DNA of 11,069 nt from an uncultured Collinsella sp. (GTDB taxonomy: Bacteria; Actinomycetota; Coriobacteriia; Coriobacteriales; Coriobacteriaceae). The notes beneath the pieces were generated by a model. That model had not been told where the DNA came from. It saw only the letters and a list, made by a program, of their open reading frames with translations, and made no database searches. Of the stretch, positions 1 through 6,880 are shown piece by piece (position 1 is the first letter of the stretch; every line of letters begins with the position of its first letter). Location: assembly GCA_902482615.1 (NCBI GenBank), contig CABTAA010000036.1, forward strand, positions 1 to 11,069, read 5' to 3'. Made by a program: the position numbers and the translations under genes.

Positions 1-102
1 CGGCTGAGGGGGCATAGCTTCCTCATAGCCGCAGTGCGGGCATACATCACGCCCCTCGTTATTGCCCATACAGCCCATGCAAAGAGTATGAAGATCTACC
101 AT
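1..102 (-). CDS. N-terminus of zinc-ribbon protein, probable Ser/Thr protein kinase (partial)
   Basis: Only the first 34 codons are in the window; the gene continues past its left edge. The start ATG is at 102-100. The peptide has two CxxC knuckles (C8, C11 and C21, C24; the second reads CPHCGYE), which form a small zinc ribbon, followed by a Pro-rich stretch (PPQP). In Coriobacteriia and some Firmicutes this kind of leader precedes the catalytic domain of a bacterial Ser/Thr protein kinase; the kinase domain itself is not visible, so that assignment is inference. The gene starts only 6 bases after the stop of the truncated yebC, and its likely ribosome binding site (GAGGA) lies in the last yebC codons, so the two were probably co-transcribed and translationally coupled. 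Losing the yebC 5' half may therefore have changed its expression. It could instead be another zinc-ribbon membrane protein. Confidence 0.6.
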   Translation of the reverse strand, partial: MVDLHTLCMGCMGNNEGRDVCPHCGYEEAMPPQP

Positions 103-108
103 TACTTA

Positions 109-474
109 TCAATCCTCGTCGTCGGATTCTGGGGCCTCCCAGTTGTGCCAGATATTCTGAACATCGTCGTTATCCTCCAGCGCATCCATCAGGCGCTGCA
201 TTCTTGTGATGCTCTCCTCATCAGTCAGCTTCACATACGTACTGGGAACCATCTCCACATCCGCGCTCACAAATGTGTATCCTTTCGCCTGAAGATCCTC
301 CCGGACCCCGCTGAAATCTTCCGGTTCGGTATAGATTTCAAACACATCGTCGTCAGCCTGGAAATCCGCGGCTCCGGCTTCCAGCGCGTCCTCCATCACC
401 TTGTCTTCATCCTGGCCTTCCCGCTCTACCACGATGACCCCTTTTTGCTCAAACATAAAGGATACGCAGCCCTC
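109..474 (-). pseudogene. yebC: yebC 3' fragment (YebC/PmpR family), 5'-truncated
   Basis: The frame encodes the last ~120 residues of a YebC/PmpR-family protein, a family of transcription regulators and translation factors normally about 240-250 residues long. The recognisable run starts at GCVSFMFEQKGVI, continues through EALEAGA and MVPST, and ends at LMDALEDNDDVQNIWHN before an acidic tail; these match the C-terminal domain closely. Upstream in the same frame the similarity stops within a few codons and a TAA is met at 492-490. No frame upstream shows the conserved N-terminus (SGHSKW...KHRK type), so about 125 residues are missing. The remaining frame has no internal stop, which suggests a recent truncation. 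An internal ATG at 456-454 could allow a 115-residue product, but the purine-rich GGGGAGGG is about 15 bases away, too far for a good ribosome binding site. The breakpoint, near 475-480, adjoins the palindrome and nuclease region. Confidence 0.8.
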
Positions 475-597
475 CCCTCGCGCTGGCCTTTATTCTTCGG
501 GGAATATAGTACCGCACGGGAAGAATGGGTCGACATGCGTACGACACGAAAGGCCTTTGCGAGCAAGACCGGCTTCCCAAGCCCATCCTCAACACAC

Positions 598-662
598 AAA
601 CCATCACAACATTCGATGCTTTTCCCGATTTTGGCGAAAAACGTCGAATGTTGTGATGGTTT
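598..662. repeat. 65-bp palindromic repeat, left copy
   Basis: Two perfectly complementary 19-base arms (598-616 AAACCATCACAACATTCGA; 644-662 its reverse complement) enclose a 27-base centre that can add a short TTTTC/GAAAA inner stem (620-624 with 636-640). It is identical at all 65 positions, and in the same orientation, to 1840-1904; the following G is also shared. It lies 38 bases beyond the stop of the nuclease gene. There is no T-run after either arm beyond TTT, so it is a poor intrinsic terminator. It resembles a REP/MITE-type intergenic repeat. Confidence 0.93.
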
Positions 663-700
663 GCCTGCCCATGGCGCCCCGTAGAAAGGCCGGAACGCCC

Positions 701-1738
701 CTAAAGGCCGCCGTCCCAGTGCCGAATCACGAATTCTCGCAGATCGTTCTGCCGTTTCTGGAACGCTTCGCTTCGGTCGCACTTAAGGCCCATCGCAAGT
801 GCGATGGCGTTCATCGCCCGGTGCAATTGCAGCTGATGGGCAAACTGAGTCCCGGTGAGGACGATCATTCTAAAGCCCAGCGCGCTCAGCACGGTCATAC
901 GCTCCGCATCCGACGCGCTGCGCTGTTTATCAAGATGGTCCGAGCCGTTGTATTCAATCCCCGTACCGCTCGCAGGCGCATATACGTCGATTTCGAAATA
1001 CCCGGCCTTTGCGAGATACTTGAACTCGTTGGGAACATCGACCCGATGGTTGAGCTCGATCTTGGCGTATCCCAGCCCTCCCTGAGAACGTTTTGCTACG
1101 ACCATGATTGCGGCGGCCGTCTCCATGGGCGACCGTGCGCCATCGTGCACGCGCTTGAGCACGGCGGCCGCGCGTATAGCCCCCTGACGAGATCGGTTCT
1201 CATTACAATAAGCAATCAAGTCGGCAACGGTATACCTCTGCCCCATCTCAATATAATCGCCTGTCGACAGATGATTCAAATGGTATCGGGCACAGATTTC
1301 GTAGCCATATTCCAGCTGCTCGGGCTCACTCATCCACGAACCCGCTTGGACAAAGCACATGGCCTCATCAACCACTAGAAGGCCCTCTGCCACCTCGATA
1401 AGGTGGTCTGGAGGCATCGGCGCTCCAAACACGTGGCACCTAAATCCAGCTGGCGTCGAGCGCTCAAAATCGAAGTTGACGAGCATGTCGATATGATCGA
1501 GTTCTTCTCGTGGAATACCGAGCGAAACCAGATAGTCGGTAACGATCCCAACTGCCGTTGAAGCCCTCAGCCCCTTGGTATCGAGCCCCAATTTGGGCAG
1601 GTCCGCAGTCGGCTCCGCCTCGTTAGCAAGCGAGTCCTCATCGTATAGGCTGCTTGCTCGCGAGAGCGGCTCGGGCGGGCGCGCCACGTTGTGGTACAGC
1701 CAGGCAGTCTTATGGGACAGGACGATCGGCAGGTCCAT
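701..1738 (-). CDS. Orphan DUF559/Vsr-like endonuclease-domain protein
   Basis: A 345-residue soluble protein. The last ~140 residues match the DUF559/Vsr-like branch of the PD-(D/E)XK nucleases: a SPxET motif (203-207), an acidic FEID (D251), the IEYNGSDH core (E262, H268), DAER (D277, R280) and a LG-R-----T tail (to T295). These are the metal-binding and fold-defining positions of the family. Residues ~50-200 resemble the variable N-terminal part seen in many actinobacterial stand-alone proteins of this kind, related to AbiEi-type antitoxins; that link is tentative. There is no signal peptide, membrane segment or obvious HTH. The start is supported by GGAGGG 3 bases upstream of ATG. No methyltransferase, Dcm or toxin partner lies beside it, so it is an orphan. 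The gene is flanked by identical palindromes and its GC looks lower than that of ligA and glnA, both consistent with transfer. Substrate and role are unknown; mismatch or nicking endonuclease activity is only inferred from Vsr. Confidence 0.7.
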   Translation of the reverse strand: MDLPIVLSHKTAWLYHNVARPPEPLSRASSLYDEDSLANEAEPTADLPKLGLDTKGLRASTAVGIVTDYLVSLGIPREELDHIDMLVNFDFERSTPAGFRCHVFGAPMPPDHLIEVAEGLLVVDEAMCFVQAGSWMSEPEQLEYGYEICARYHLNHLSTGDYIEMGQRYTVADLIAYCNENRSRQGAIRAAAVLKRVHDGARSPMETAAAIMVVAKRSQGGLGYAKIELNHRVDVPNEFKYLAKAGYFEIDVYAPASGTGIEYNGSDHLDKQRSASDAERMTVLSALGFRMIVLTGTQFAHQLQLHRAMNAIALAMGLKCDRSEAFQKRQNDLREFVIRHWDGGL

Positions 1739-1795
1739 GAGCCCTCCAATGGAGTCGGATAACCAACCTTATTCCCCTGCCCACGGGTCCGCACA

Positions 1796-1839
1796 CCTTC
1801 GCGCGCAAGAAAGCGATTCCACCCGATCGAGTGGTAGAA
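1796..1839 (-). other. Leader of the nuclease gene with conserved 15-mer and CCAC...GTGG dyad
   Basis: Between the right palindrome and the nuclease start lies a leader of about 100 bases. It holds a 15-mer (1796-1810) that recurs with 13 of 15 matches at 554-568, exactly 29 bases from the palindrome in both places. A near-perfect 16-base dyad (1819-1834, CCACCCGATCGAGTGG, one mismatched pair) adjoins the palindrome and could be an operator. No convincing -35/-10 pair was found here. Confidence 0.4.
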
Positions 1840-1904
1840 AAACCATCACAACATTCGATGCTTTTCCCGATTTTGGCGAAAAACGTCGAATGTTGTGATG
1901 GTTT
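1840..1904. repeat. 65-bp palindromic repeat, right copy
   Basis: This copy is identical to 598-662, with arms at 1840-1858 and 1886-1904. It lies 101 bases upstream of the nuclease start, so the two copies bracket the nuclease gene and its leader as direct repeats of a palindrome. No short target-site duplication is visible immediately outside the pair: the left flank ends in ACACAC and the right flank begins GAGGCG. Confidence 0.93.
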
Positions 1905-2020
1905 GAGGCGAGGTGAGGGGCACGGAGGGGTCAAAGCATCGTACTTTGCAGGGCGCGTGCCCGTATTCAATTGGAAATGAACGCATGCGTGACTTTTTCG
2001 CCCCACCGCCAACACAAACC
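1905..2020. other. Intergenic stretch between palindrome and MATE promoter
   Basis: No gene is visible. The stretch contains a perfect 10-base palindrome ACGCATGCGT (1981-1990) and a weak CAAAG/CTTTG hairpin near 1932-1950, neither with an assigned function. It lies between the divergent nuclease and efflux-pump genes and completes the 353-base gap 1739-2091. Confidence 0.5.
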
Positions 2021-2051
2021 TTGACTCTACAATCGTTGTAGGGTTTTCACT
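2021..2051 (+). promoter_or_regulatory. MerR-type promoter and operator of the MATE-merR operon
   Basis: The -35 hexamer TTGACT (2021-2026) and a -10 candidate TTCACT (2046-2051) are separated by 19 bases instead of the usual 17. The spacer holds a dyad: CTACAA-TCG-TTGTAG is perfect, and it extends to 9-base arms with one mismatch (2024-2044). An overlong spacer filled by a dyad is the hallmark of promoters that MerR-family proteins activate by DNA distortion. The product of the merR-type gene at 3495 is the obvious candidate regulator. The predicted transcript would start near 2058, about 34 bases before the pump ATG. The -10 is weak (3 of 6), as expected for an activator-dependent promoter. 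Confidence 0.75.
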
Positions 2052-2091
2052 ACACTGGTACGTAAACAAACCCAGCCAGAAAGCCCTGCCC

Positions 2092-3438
2092 ATGGAACAC
2101 GACCTCACACGCGGCAATGTCCTCAAGACCATCGCGGTCTTTGCCCTGCCCTATATGCTCTCGTACTTTTTGCAGATGCTCTACGGCATGGCCGACCTGT
2201 ACATGATGGGGCAGTTTAGCGGCGCTGCCGGCATCACCGCCGTGGGCAATGGCGCGCAGACGCTCTATATCATTACCGTGACGCTCGTGGGCCTGGCCAT
2301 GGGAACGACGGTCATCGTCGGCCACGCCGTGGGCTCGCGCCGCTTCGACCGCGCCGAGACCGCCATCGGCAACACCATCACGCTCTTTATGGGTGTCTCG
2401 GTGGTGCTGGCCGCTGTCCTGCTCGCACTGTGCCCGCAGATCGTGTCACTCATTGGCACGCCGACCGAGGCAGTCGAAGGCACCGCCACCTACCTGCGCA
2501 TTTGTTTTATGGGCATTCCCTTTATCGCCGCGTACAACATCCTCTCGGCCATCTTTCGCGGCCTGGGCGATTCGCGCTCGCCCATGTACGTGATTGGCGT
2601 GGCATGCATCATCAACATCGCGCTCGACTTTCTGTTTATCGGACACATGGGGCTAGGCCCTGTGGGCGCGGCGCTCGGCACGGTGACCGCGCAGACGGCC
2701 AGCGTTGCCCTCGCGCTCGTGTGGCTCAAGAGCCGTCGCACGAACATCCACGTTAAGCGCAGCGACCTGCGTCCCCGGCCCGAGATGCTCGGCAGCATTC
2801 TTAAGATCGGCGTGCCCGTGGCCGTGCAGGACGGCTGCATCCAGGTGGCGTTTATGTTCATCACCGTCATCGCCAACCATCGAGGACTCGTCGATGCCGC
2901 CGCCGTAGGCCTGGTCGAAAAGATGATTAGCTTCTTGTTCATTGTGCCGAGTTCCATGGGCGCCACCGTCAGCGCGCTCACGGCGCAAAACGCCGGCGCG
3001 GGCAAGGGCGACCGCGCGCGTCAGGTGCTCAAGGACGCCATGACCATCTCGGTGGTGTACGGCTGTCTGATCACGGTTCTGATGTGGCTGGTGGCACCGG
3101 CGTTTATTGGCTTTTTTGCCAAGGACCCCGCGGTGGTCGCGGCCGGTACCGGCTATATGCACAGCTACATTTTCGACGCGATTTTTGCCGGCATCCACAT
3201 TTGCTTTAGCGGCTTTTTCGCTGCATATGGCAAGAGCTACATCGGCTTTGCGCACAACGTGCTGGCCGTGGCGCTCATTCGCGTGCCGGGCGCGTGGCTG
3301 CTGTCGAACGCCTATTCTGACACGCTGTTTCCCATGGGCATCGCTTCGCCGTGCGGGTCAATTCTGTCGGCGGTCATTTGCGTTGTCGCGTTTACAGTGC
3401 TCAACCGGCGCGGAGCTTTTGACAAACTGGTAGCGTAG
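2092..3438 (+). CDS. MATE family efflux transporter
   Basis: A 448-residue inner-membrane protein with about twelve hydrophobic segments in two halves, typical for MATE antiporters (440-460 residues), which export drugs and other organic cations in exchange for Na+ or H+. Family marks include FRGLGDSRSPM (155-165) after the fourth segment region, PVGAALGTVTAQ (190-201), and AQNAGAGKGDRAR (298-310) at the start of the C-terminal half, the counterpart of the QNxGAG motif of the DinF/NorM-like families. The start ATG follows the predicted promoter closely; only a weak AGAAAG precedes it as ribosome binding site, but no better start is available. It lies 56 bases upstream of a BmrR-like MerR regulator and is probably co-transcribed with it, suggesting a drug- or metabolite-induced pump. 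Substrate cannot be told from sequence. Confidence 0.92.
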   Translation: MEHDLTRGNVLKTIAVFALPYMLSYFLQMLYGMADLYMMGQFSGAAGITAVGNGAQTLYIITVTLVGLAMGTTVIVGHAVGSRRFDRAETAIGNTITLFMGVSVVLAAVLLALCPQIVSLIGTPTEAVEGTATYLRICFMGIPFIAAYNILSAIFRGLGDSRSPMYVIGVACIINIALDFLFIGHMGLGPVGAALGTVTAQTASVALALVWLKSRRTNIHVKRSDLRPRPEMLGSILKIGVPVAVQDGCIQVAFMFITVIANHRGLVDAAAVGLVEKMISFLFIVPSSMGATVSALTAQNAGAGKGDRARQVLKDAMTISVVYGCLITVLMWLVAPAFIGFFAKDPAVVAAGTGYMHSYIFDAIFAGIHICFSGFFAAYGKSYIGFAHNVLAVALIRVPGAWLLSNAYSDTLFPMGIASPCGSILSAVICVVAFTVLNRRGAFDKLVA

Positions 3439-3447
3439 CGAGGCGAC

Positions 3448-3476
3448 GCGGGCCTGGCACCTCTCCCCCGCTTTTT
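3448..3476 (+). terminator. Weak terminator-like hairpin between pump and regulator
   Basis: GCGGG (3448-3452) can pair with CCCGC (3467-3471), directly followed by five T. With only a 5-bp stem and a 14-base loop it is a poor terminator. If active it would lower merR transcription relative to the pump rather than end the operon. Confidence 0.3.
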
Positions 3477-3494
3477 ACCGAAAGGAGCGGTCCT

Positions 3495-4343
3495 GTGACC
3501 GACACGCCAAGTGAACATACTGAGGGCCTGCTCCGCATTGGCGAGGTTGCGCGCCTGTTTAACCTGAGCGTGGGCACGCTACGTCATTACGAGCAGATGG
3601 GCTTGCTGGATCCGGCGCACATCGATCCGGCGAGTGGGTACCGCTACTATGGATCGCGGCAGCTCTCCACTCTCAACACCATCAGCCACCTGCGTGTTCT
3701 CGACTTGCCGCTCGCACAAATCCGTGAGTTTGTGACCACGCGCGATGTGGACCTCATGCAGCGGCAGCTGGCTCAGCAGCAGGAGCTCATCGAACGCAAG
3801 CGCCGCGAGCTGGAGCGCGTGTCGCGCAAGATCGACAACCGGCTTGCCCTGCTTCACGATGCCCTGAACACCGAGCTCGATACCATTTGCACAATCGATG
3901 CGCCCGAGCTTCGCTGCGCCGTATTGCGCGAACGCGTCAAGCCTACCGACGCCTATGCGCTGGAGTGGCAGATTCGTCAGCTGCAGAAGGGCCAGCACGA
4001 GACCTTTGTCTTTCTAGGCAACTTGGGCGTTGGGATTAGCGCCGAGCGCCTCGCCGCCGGCGACTTTGATGGCTACGACGAGGTCTTTTTGCTGCTCGAT
4101 GACACCGATGATTACGTGGGCGACCTCGAGACGCGACCCGCCGCGCGCTGCCTGACCATTAGCTTTCGCGGCACGCACGGGCAAGCAGCCCCACGCTATG
4201 AGCAGCTGCTCAGCTATATGCGCGAGCGCAACCTGACACCCGCCGGTCCCTCGCGCGAGATCGCCCTCATCGACGACATCATCAGCGACGACCCCACAAC
4301 CTACGTGACGCAGATCACGGTGCCCGTTGCCCCGTCCAAATAA
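3495..4343 (+). CDS. MerR family transcriptional regulator with BmrR-like effector domain
   Basis: A 282-residue one-component regulator. Residues 12-83 are the MerR winged HTH (RIGEVARLFNLSVGTLRHYE, then GYRYY and the second wing helix region). Residues ~87-122 are Gln/Glu/Arg-rich and form the dimerisation coiled coil. Residues ~130-278 look like the GyrI/BmrR-type effector domain that binds hydrophobic cations, ending in the characteristic EIALIDD---Y-TQITVPV pattern. It starts with GTG, preceded by AGGAG at a 7-base distance; no ATG nearby has such a site. It probably binds the dyad at 2024-2044 and, on ligand binding, activates the operon containing itself and the MATE pump. The ligand is unknown. 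Its gene converges with ligA across a shared terminator. Confidence 0.9.
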   Translation: MTDTPSEHTEGLLRIGEVARLFNLSVGTLRHYEQMGLLDPAHIDPASGYRYYGSRQLSTLNTISHLRVLDLPLAQIREFVTTRDVDLMQRQLAQQQELIERKRRELERVSRKIDNRLALLHDALNTELDTICTIDAPELRCAVLRERVKPTDAYALEWQIRQLQKGQHETFVFLGNLGVGISAERLAAGDFDGYDEVFLLLDDTDDYVGDLETRPAARCLTISFRGTHGQAAPRYEQLLSYMRERNLTPAGPSREIALIDDIISDDPTTYVTQITVPVAPSK

Positions 4344-4382
4344 GAACCGCTCGAAAGGCATCATGCTTTCCGGGCGGTTCTT
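4342..4382. terminator. Bidirectional terminator between merR and ligA
   Basis: AAGAACCGC (4342-4350) pairs with GCGGTTCTT (4374-4382), with an inner AAAG/CTTT stem around an 8-base loop. The hairpin overlaps the merR stop codon and lies 19 bases beyond the ligA stop. The A-tract at its left and T-tract at its right let it serve both converging genes. Confidence 0.8.
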
Positions 4383-4401
4383 CAATTAGGCTATCGATGC
4401 G

Positions 4402-6630
4402 CTAAGCCTGGGGCACCTCACCGGTAGCCAAGATCTGCTCGAGTGCGTCCTCGTCCAGCACGGGTACGCCCAGCTGCTCGGCCTTGGTGAGCTTGGAGCC
4501 CGCTTTGGGGCCGGCGACCAGATAGCTCGTCTTCTTCGACACGCTGCCCGAAACCTTGGCGCCAAGCACCTTGAGCGCCGCGCCCGCCTCGTCGCGCGTG
4601 CGGTTGACAAGCGTGCCGGTGAGCACGAAGGTCAGGCCTGCGAGTGGTTGTGCGTCGGCGAGCTCGCCCGCCACGCCAGCGTCGGCTGCGGCTTGCGCGT
4701 GCGCGGCGCCCAAGTCGACCTCGAGCGACAGGCCCGCCTGGCGCAGGCGCTCCAGCACGGCAAGGTTCTCGGGCACGGCCAGGAACTGCTTGACGCTCGC
4801 CGCAATCTTGGGACCGATGCCCTCGCACTCGGCGATGTCCTCTTCGCTCGCCAAGATGAGCTTGTCAATCGACAGGAATCGCTCGGCAATGACCTCGCCC
4901 ACGCTCTTGCCCACGTGGCGGATGCCCAGGGCAAACAGCACGCGACCGAGCGGCTGGCTCTTGGACTTGTTGAGCTCGGCGATGATTTTCTCGGCCGTCT
5001 TGAGGCCCACCGGAATGGGGTCACCCTTCTTGACGCCCTTTTTACTGTTGGAGCTGGCATAGGTGCGGCCCGTGTCCAGGCCTGCGATGTCGTCGACCGT
5101 GAGCTGGTAGAAATCTGCGACATCGTGGATCAGTCCGGCGGCGATCATCTTGTCGACGATCTCGTCGCCCAGGCCGTCAACGTCCATGCAGCCGCGGCTC
5201 ACCCAGTGGAGCAGGCGCTCCTTGAGCTGCGCGGGGCAGTCGATGGAGACGCAGCGGTAGGCGACCTCACCGTCCTCGTGGACCACGGGGCTGCCGCACA
5301 CGGGGCAGACCTCGGGCATGTGCCAGTCGACCGAATCGACCGGGCGCTTGTCGAGCACCGGGCCCACGACCTCGGGGATTACGTCGCCTGCCTTGTGCAC
5401 GATGATAGTGTCGCCCTCGCGCACGTTTTTGCGACGGATTTCGTCGATGTTGTGCAGCGTGGCGCGCGCGATGGTGGAGCCGGCAACCGTCACCGGGTCG
5501 AACTCGGCGACTGGCGTGAGCACACCGGTGCGGCCCACCTGGATGCGAATTTCGCGCAGGACGGTCTGCTTTTCCTCGGGCGGGAACTTAAAGGCGATGG
5601 CCCAGCGCGGTGCGCGGGCAGTAAAGCCCAGGTCGAGCTGCTGCTGGAAGCTGTCGACCTTTACGACCACGCCGTCGATGTCGTAGTCCAGGTCACCGCG
5701 GTGCTCAAGCGCCTGGGCACAGAACTCGTGGACCTCGGCGGGTGTGGCGCAGCGTGCCACGTTAGGGTTGACGCTAAAGCCGGCGCTGCGCAGCCAGTCC
5801 AGAAACTCGCGCTGGCTGTGGACGTGCAACGGGTCGGTATCGGCGATGGCATAGATAAAGGTGGCCAGGTCGCGGCGCGCTGTGACCTTGGGATCCTTTT
5901 GGCGCAAGCTGCCGGCGGCGGCGTTGCGCGGGTTGGCGAAGGGGTCGCGACCTTCGGCATCGGCCTCGTCGTTCAGACGCACAAAGCTGCCCTTGGGCAT
6001 GTACACCTCGCCGCGCACTTCGATGGTACGCTCGCGGTCGGCGCCCATGTGAGCGAGCGCCGGCTCGGACAGGTGCATGGGCACATCCTTGATGGTACGG
6101 ACATTGAGCGACACGTCCTCGCCCGTGGTGCCGTCGCCGCGCGTGGCGGCGCGCACAAAGGTGCCGTTTTGGTAAGTAAGCGCCACGCCCAGACCGTCGA
6201 TCTTAAGCTCACAGGTATAGGTGACGCTACCGGCACCGAGCGCATCCTCGGTGCGCTGGAGCCAAGCGTCGAGCTCGTCCAGGTCCATGGCATCGTCCAT
6301 GGAATACATGCGTGCCATGTGCGTAACCGGCGTAAACTGCTCGCTCACGTAGCCGCCCACGCGCTGGGTATAGCTGTCGGGCGTCACCAGGTCGGGGTAG
6401 GTCGCCTCGATTTCCTGCAGCTCAACGAGCATTTTGTCAAAGGCGGCGTCTGTGATCTCGGGCGCGTCGAGCATGTAGTAGCGATAGGCGTGGTAATCGA
6501 GCTCGTGGCGCAGCTCGGCCGCACGCGCTGCCGCCTGGGCACGGGCATCGGCCGGTGCAGCGACATCCGCACTCGCGGGCGTTTCGGTATCGATGTCCAC
6601 ACCGTCACCAAACAGGCTCGATTGCTCCAT
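4402..6630 (-). CDS. ligA: NAD-dependent DNA ligase LigA
   Basis: This essential ligase seals nicks in replication and repair using NAD+. All domains are present in order: the Ia NMN-binding region (~36-115, HAYRYYMLDAPEITD), the adenylation domain with the active-site lysine K143 in ELKIDG, the OB fold (~345-430), a four-Cys zinc finger (C442, C445, C460, C465), helix-hairpin-helix repeats (~470-615) and a C-terminal BRCT domain (~661-742). At 742 residues it is longer than the usual ~670. The extra length is an Ala-rich N-terminal extension of ~30 residues, a basic insert of about 20 residues in the HhH region (520-540, rich in Lys and Ser) and an Ala-rich linker before BRCT. The ATG is preceded by AAGGAG at 8 bases. 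It is transcribed separately from htrA, whose terminator lies upstream. Confidence 0.97.
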   Translation of the reverse strand: MEQSSLFGDGVDIDTETPASADVAAPADARAQAAARAAELRHELDYHAYRYYMLDAPEITDAAFDKMLVELQEIEATYPDLVTPDSYTQRVGGYVSEQFTPVTHMARMYSMDDAMDLDELDAWLQRTEDALGAGSVTYTCELKIDGLGVALTYQNGTFVRAATRGDGTTGEDVSLNVRTIKDVPMHLSEPALAHMGADRERTIEVRGEVYMPKGSFVRLNDEADAEGRDPFANPRNAAAGSLRQKDPKVTARRDLATFIYAIADTDPLHVHSQREFLDWLRSAGFSVNPNVARCATPAEVHEFCAQALEHRGDLDYDIDGVVVKVDSFQQQLDLGFTARAPRWAIAFKFPPEEKQTVLREIRIQVGRTGVLTPVAEFDPVTVAGSTIARATLHNIDEIRRKNVREGDTIIVHKAGDVIPEVVGPVLDKRPVDSVDWHMPEVCPVCGSPVVHEDGEVAYRCVSIDCPAQLKERLLHWVSRGCMDVDGLGDEIVDKMIAAGLIHDVADFYQLTVDDIAGLDTGRTYASSNSKKGVKKGDPIPVGLKTAEKIIAELNKSKSQPLGRVLFALGIRHVGKSVGEVIAERFLSIDKLILASEEDIAECEGIGPKIAASVKQFLAVPENLAVLERLRQAGLSLEVDLGAAHAQAAADAGVAGELADAQPLAGLTFVLTGTLVNRTRDEAGAALKVLGAKVSGSVSKKTSYLVAGPKAGSKLTKAEQLGVPVLDEDALEQILATGEVPQA

Positions 6631-6665
6631 AGCGGCACTCCTTCGCTCGATTTCAAACGGTTACT

Positions 6666-6694
6666 AGAGTACCACCGGTCACTATGGCGCCGAA
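6666..6694 (-). promoter_or_regulatory. Possible ligA promoter
   Basis: On the minus strand TTCGGC (6694-6689) and TACTCT (6671-6666) are separated by 17 bases and lie about 36 bases upstream of the ligA ATG. Both hexamers match the consensus only partly, so this is a candidate. It sits in the 250-base gap 6631-6880, which also holds a 9-bp hairpin TGATCCGTT/AACGGATCA (6778-6808) and the htrA terminator, but no gene. Confidence 0.3.
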
Positions 6695-6816
6695 TAGCCC
6701 TTTCGAACCGCACCGAATCGGCAGCCACCAGGCCGGGGTGGATCGCGCGATCAAACCATGCCCTTGCCAGTTCTAAATGATCCGTTTTCCTCCGTTCCCA
6801 ACGGATCAATGAGAAA

Positions 6817-6854
6817 AGAGGGGGCTGTCCCACATTGATGGGACGGCCCCCTCT
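6817..6854 (-). terminator. Intrinsic terminator of htrA
   Basis: A strong 16-bp stem (AGAGGGGGCTGTCCCA on the plus strand, one G-T pair) with a 6-base loop is followed on the minus strand by TTTTCTC. It begins 26 bases beyond the htrA stop. Confidence 0.9.
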
Positions 6855-6880
6855 GGCATCGGTATGTGCGATACGGCTCG

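Noticed and set aside
598..662. Palindrome as intrinsic terminator of the nuclease gene
   Set aside because: The stem is AT-rich, the loop is long, and no T-run follows; the second identical copy lies upstream of the gene, where a terminator makes little sense.
401..1378. Plus-strand open frame across the left palindrome and nuclease gene
   Set aside because: It reads through the palindrome and opposite the nuclease motifs; no similarity to any family is visible.
598..1904. Two long identical repeats as a possible CRISPR or att pair
   Set aside because: There are only two copies, 1.2 kb apart and with a gene between them, far too long for CRISPR spacing. No integrase is present, so att sites of an integrated element are not supported.
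590..1912. Target-site duplications around the palindrome pair
   Set aside because: The bases just outside the two palindromes (ACACAC and GAGGCG) do not match, so transposition of the whole unit as one block is not shown.
4648..6780. Long open frame on the plus strand opposite ligA
   Set aside because: It is antisense to a fully recognisable ligase, shows no family motifs, and is the usual by-product of GC-rich codon use.
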